This document shows, piece after piece, positions 6,011 to 6,964 of a stretch of DNA of 6,964 bases. The position numbers and the translations under genes are program-made. The notes under the pieces are model-generated. The model worked only from the letters and a program-made list of their open reading frames with translations. It ran no database searches and had not been told where the DNA came from. This DNA comes from Gammaproteobacteria bacterium (GTDB taxonomy: Bacteria > Pseudomonadota > Gammaproteobacteria > Chromatiales > Chromatiaceae). The stretch spans positions 1 through 6,964 of the forward strand of contig JADGBD010000104.1 of assembly GCA_015231665.1 (NCBI GenBank), written 5' to 3'. Positions within the stretch are counted from its first letter, which is position 1, and the number at the start of each line of letters is the position of its first letter.

Positions 6011-6964
6011 ATGACCCACCACCTCAAAGGCGTGCTCATCATCCTGGTGCTTGGCATCGCCGGCATCCTCGCCGCGCGCTTCATCCTGCCCCAGTTCCAG
6101 GACCAGCTCCAGCGCAGCACCTCGGACGCCGCCGGGGTCAAGGGGCAGATACGCATCGGCATGGATAACTGGATCGGCTATTTCCCCCTCTGCTCGGCGG
6201 AGATGAGCCGGCGGATGCGCGCCCAGGGCTACGCCCTCAACTGCGAGGACGACCAGGCCGACTACGCCGAGCGCTACCGCCGCCTGGCCAAGGGCGAACT
6301 GCAGTTCGCCGTGGGCACGGTGGACAGCTACCTGCTCAATGGCGTCGCCAGTGACTTCCCCGGCGCCCTCATCGCCGTGCTCGATGAATCCAAGGGCGGT
6401 GATGCCATCGTCGCTCGCCGCGATGCCCTGGCCAATCTCAGCGCCCTCCAGGGCCGCACCGACCTGAAGATCGCCTACACCGCCAACTCCCCCAGCGAGC
6501 AGCTGCTCAAATCCATCAATGAGCACTTCGATCTGCAGCTCTACGGCCCCAACCGCGCCTGGCAGCTGCCCAGCGAAGGCTCCAGCGATGCGCTGGACAG
6601 GCTCCTCAAGGGCCAGGCCCAGGTCGCCGTGCTCTGGGAGCCCGATGTCTCCCGCGCCCTGGCCGAGCCGGGCATCGGCAAGCTCATCGGCACCGAGGAC
6701 ACCGACCGTCTGATTGTGGATGTGCTGCTGGTGGAGCGGCGCTTCTCCCGCGAGCAGCCGGAGCTGGTGGAACTGCTCCTGCGCACCTATTTCGACAGCC
6801 TGCGTCAGTATCTCAGCCAGCCCGAGCAACTCCTCGCCGAGGTGCGCGAGAAGACCGGCCTGGGCGCCGAGCAGGTGGAGCTGATGCTGCGCGGGGTGCG
6901 CTGGAGTAACCTGAACGACAACGGCCTCAACTGGTTTGGCCTGGCGCCGGCGCTGCAGCAGGAA
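6011..6964 (+). CDS. Membrane-anchored substrate-binding-like protein (NMT1/SsuA-like), 3' end outside window
   Basis: The frame is open for 318 codons from the ATG at 6011 to the right edge without a stop. A hydrophobic stretch at residues 7-26 (GVLIILVLGIAGILAARFIL) has no clear cleavage site, so it is read as an uncleaved membrane anchor with the rest in the periplasm. Residues from about 46 follow the type 2 periplasmic binding protein pattern of the NMT1/SsuA/TauA group: QIRIGMDNWIGYFPL, ERYRRLAKGELQFAVGTVDSYL, LKIAYTANSPSEQLLKSI, and QAQVAVLWEPDVSRAL at 203-218, where WEP is a family hallmark. C61 and C78 could pair. It begins 11 bp after the VWA stop codon, with no clear ribosome binding site. 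It is a second, differently tethered binding protein in the row after the SBP-OmpA fusion. No ABC permease or ATPase is visible. A C-terminal domain beyond the edge, perhaps OmpA-like, is possible but unseen. Fold likely; ligand unknown. Confidence 0.85.
   Translation, partial: MTHHLKGVLIILVLGIAGILAARFILPQFQDQLQRSTSDAAGVKGQIRIGMDNWIGYFPLCSAEMSRRMRAQGYALNCEDDQADYAERYRRLAKGELQFAVGTVDSYLLNGVASDFPGALIAVLDESKGGDAIVARRDALANLSALQGRTDLKIAYTANSPSEQLLKSINEHFDLQLYGPNRAWQLPSEGSSDALDRLLKGQAQVAVLWEPDVSRALAEPGIGKLIGTEDTDRLIVDVLLVERRFSREQPELVELLLRTYFDSLRQYLSQPEQLLAEVREKTGLGAEQVELMLRGVRWSNLNDNGLNWFGLAPALQQE

Noticed and set aside
5903..6829. Open minus-strand frame of 308 codons across the second SBP gene
   Set aside because: It is antisense to the membrane-anchored SBP-like gene, which has the membrane helix and WEP motif; the antisense product has no recognised motif.

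Overview
The window is about 7 kb of high-GC proteobacterial DNA, most likely from a gammaproteobacterium. The evidence for this is a Gram-negative OmpA-type peptidoglycan-binding domain, a Sec signal peptide, an HDOD-type signalling protein, and an intergenic CGCAGAG-type palindromic repeat. No species can be named from the sequence alone. No tRNA, rRNA, transposase or CRISPR array was found.

Layout: two divergent gene blocks face away from a roughly 320-bp intergenic region (3118-3440). The leftward block (minus strand) reads, in transcription order: a Ycf46-like AAA+ ATPase (3117-1645), an HDOD-domain protein (1574-720), and a metallo-beta-lactamase-fold hydrolase (679 to beyond position 1). 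All three look cytoplasmic and suggest regulation or signalling. The rightward block (plus strand) is a tight gene row with gaps of 9 and 11 bp. It contains a secreted substrate-binding protein fused to an OmpA-like domain (3441-5168), a membrane-anchored von Willebrand factor A (VWA) protein with an intact MIDAS motif (5178-5999), and a second, membrane-anchored substrate-binding-like protein that runs off the right edge (6011-6964).

The intergenic region holds a large imperfect inverted repeat with arms at 3203-3245 and 3293-3335. It also holds a candidate sigma70 promoter for the ATPase. Upstream in-frame extensions of the ATPase frame run into this repeat and are not considered coding.

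Working together (inference): the rightward genes look like an envelope-located ligand-sensing or ligand-handling assembly. One binding protein would be held to the cell wall, another to the inner membrane, and a metal-dependent VWA adhesion module would sit in the periplasm with them. No ABC permease or ATPase is visible next to them, so import is not the obvious role. This divergent arrangement is the most interesting part of the window. Whether the cytoplasmic AAA+/HDOD/MBL block belongs to the same system cannot be decided from this sequence.
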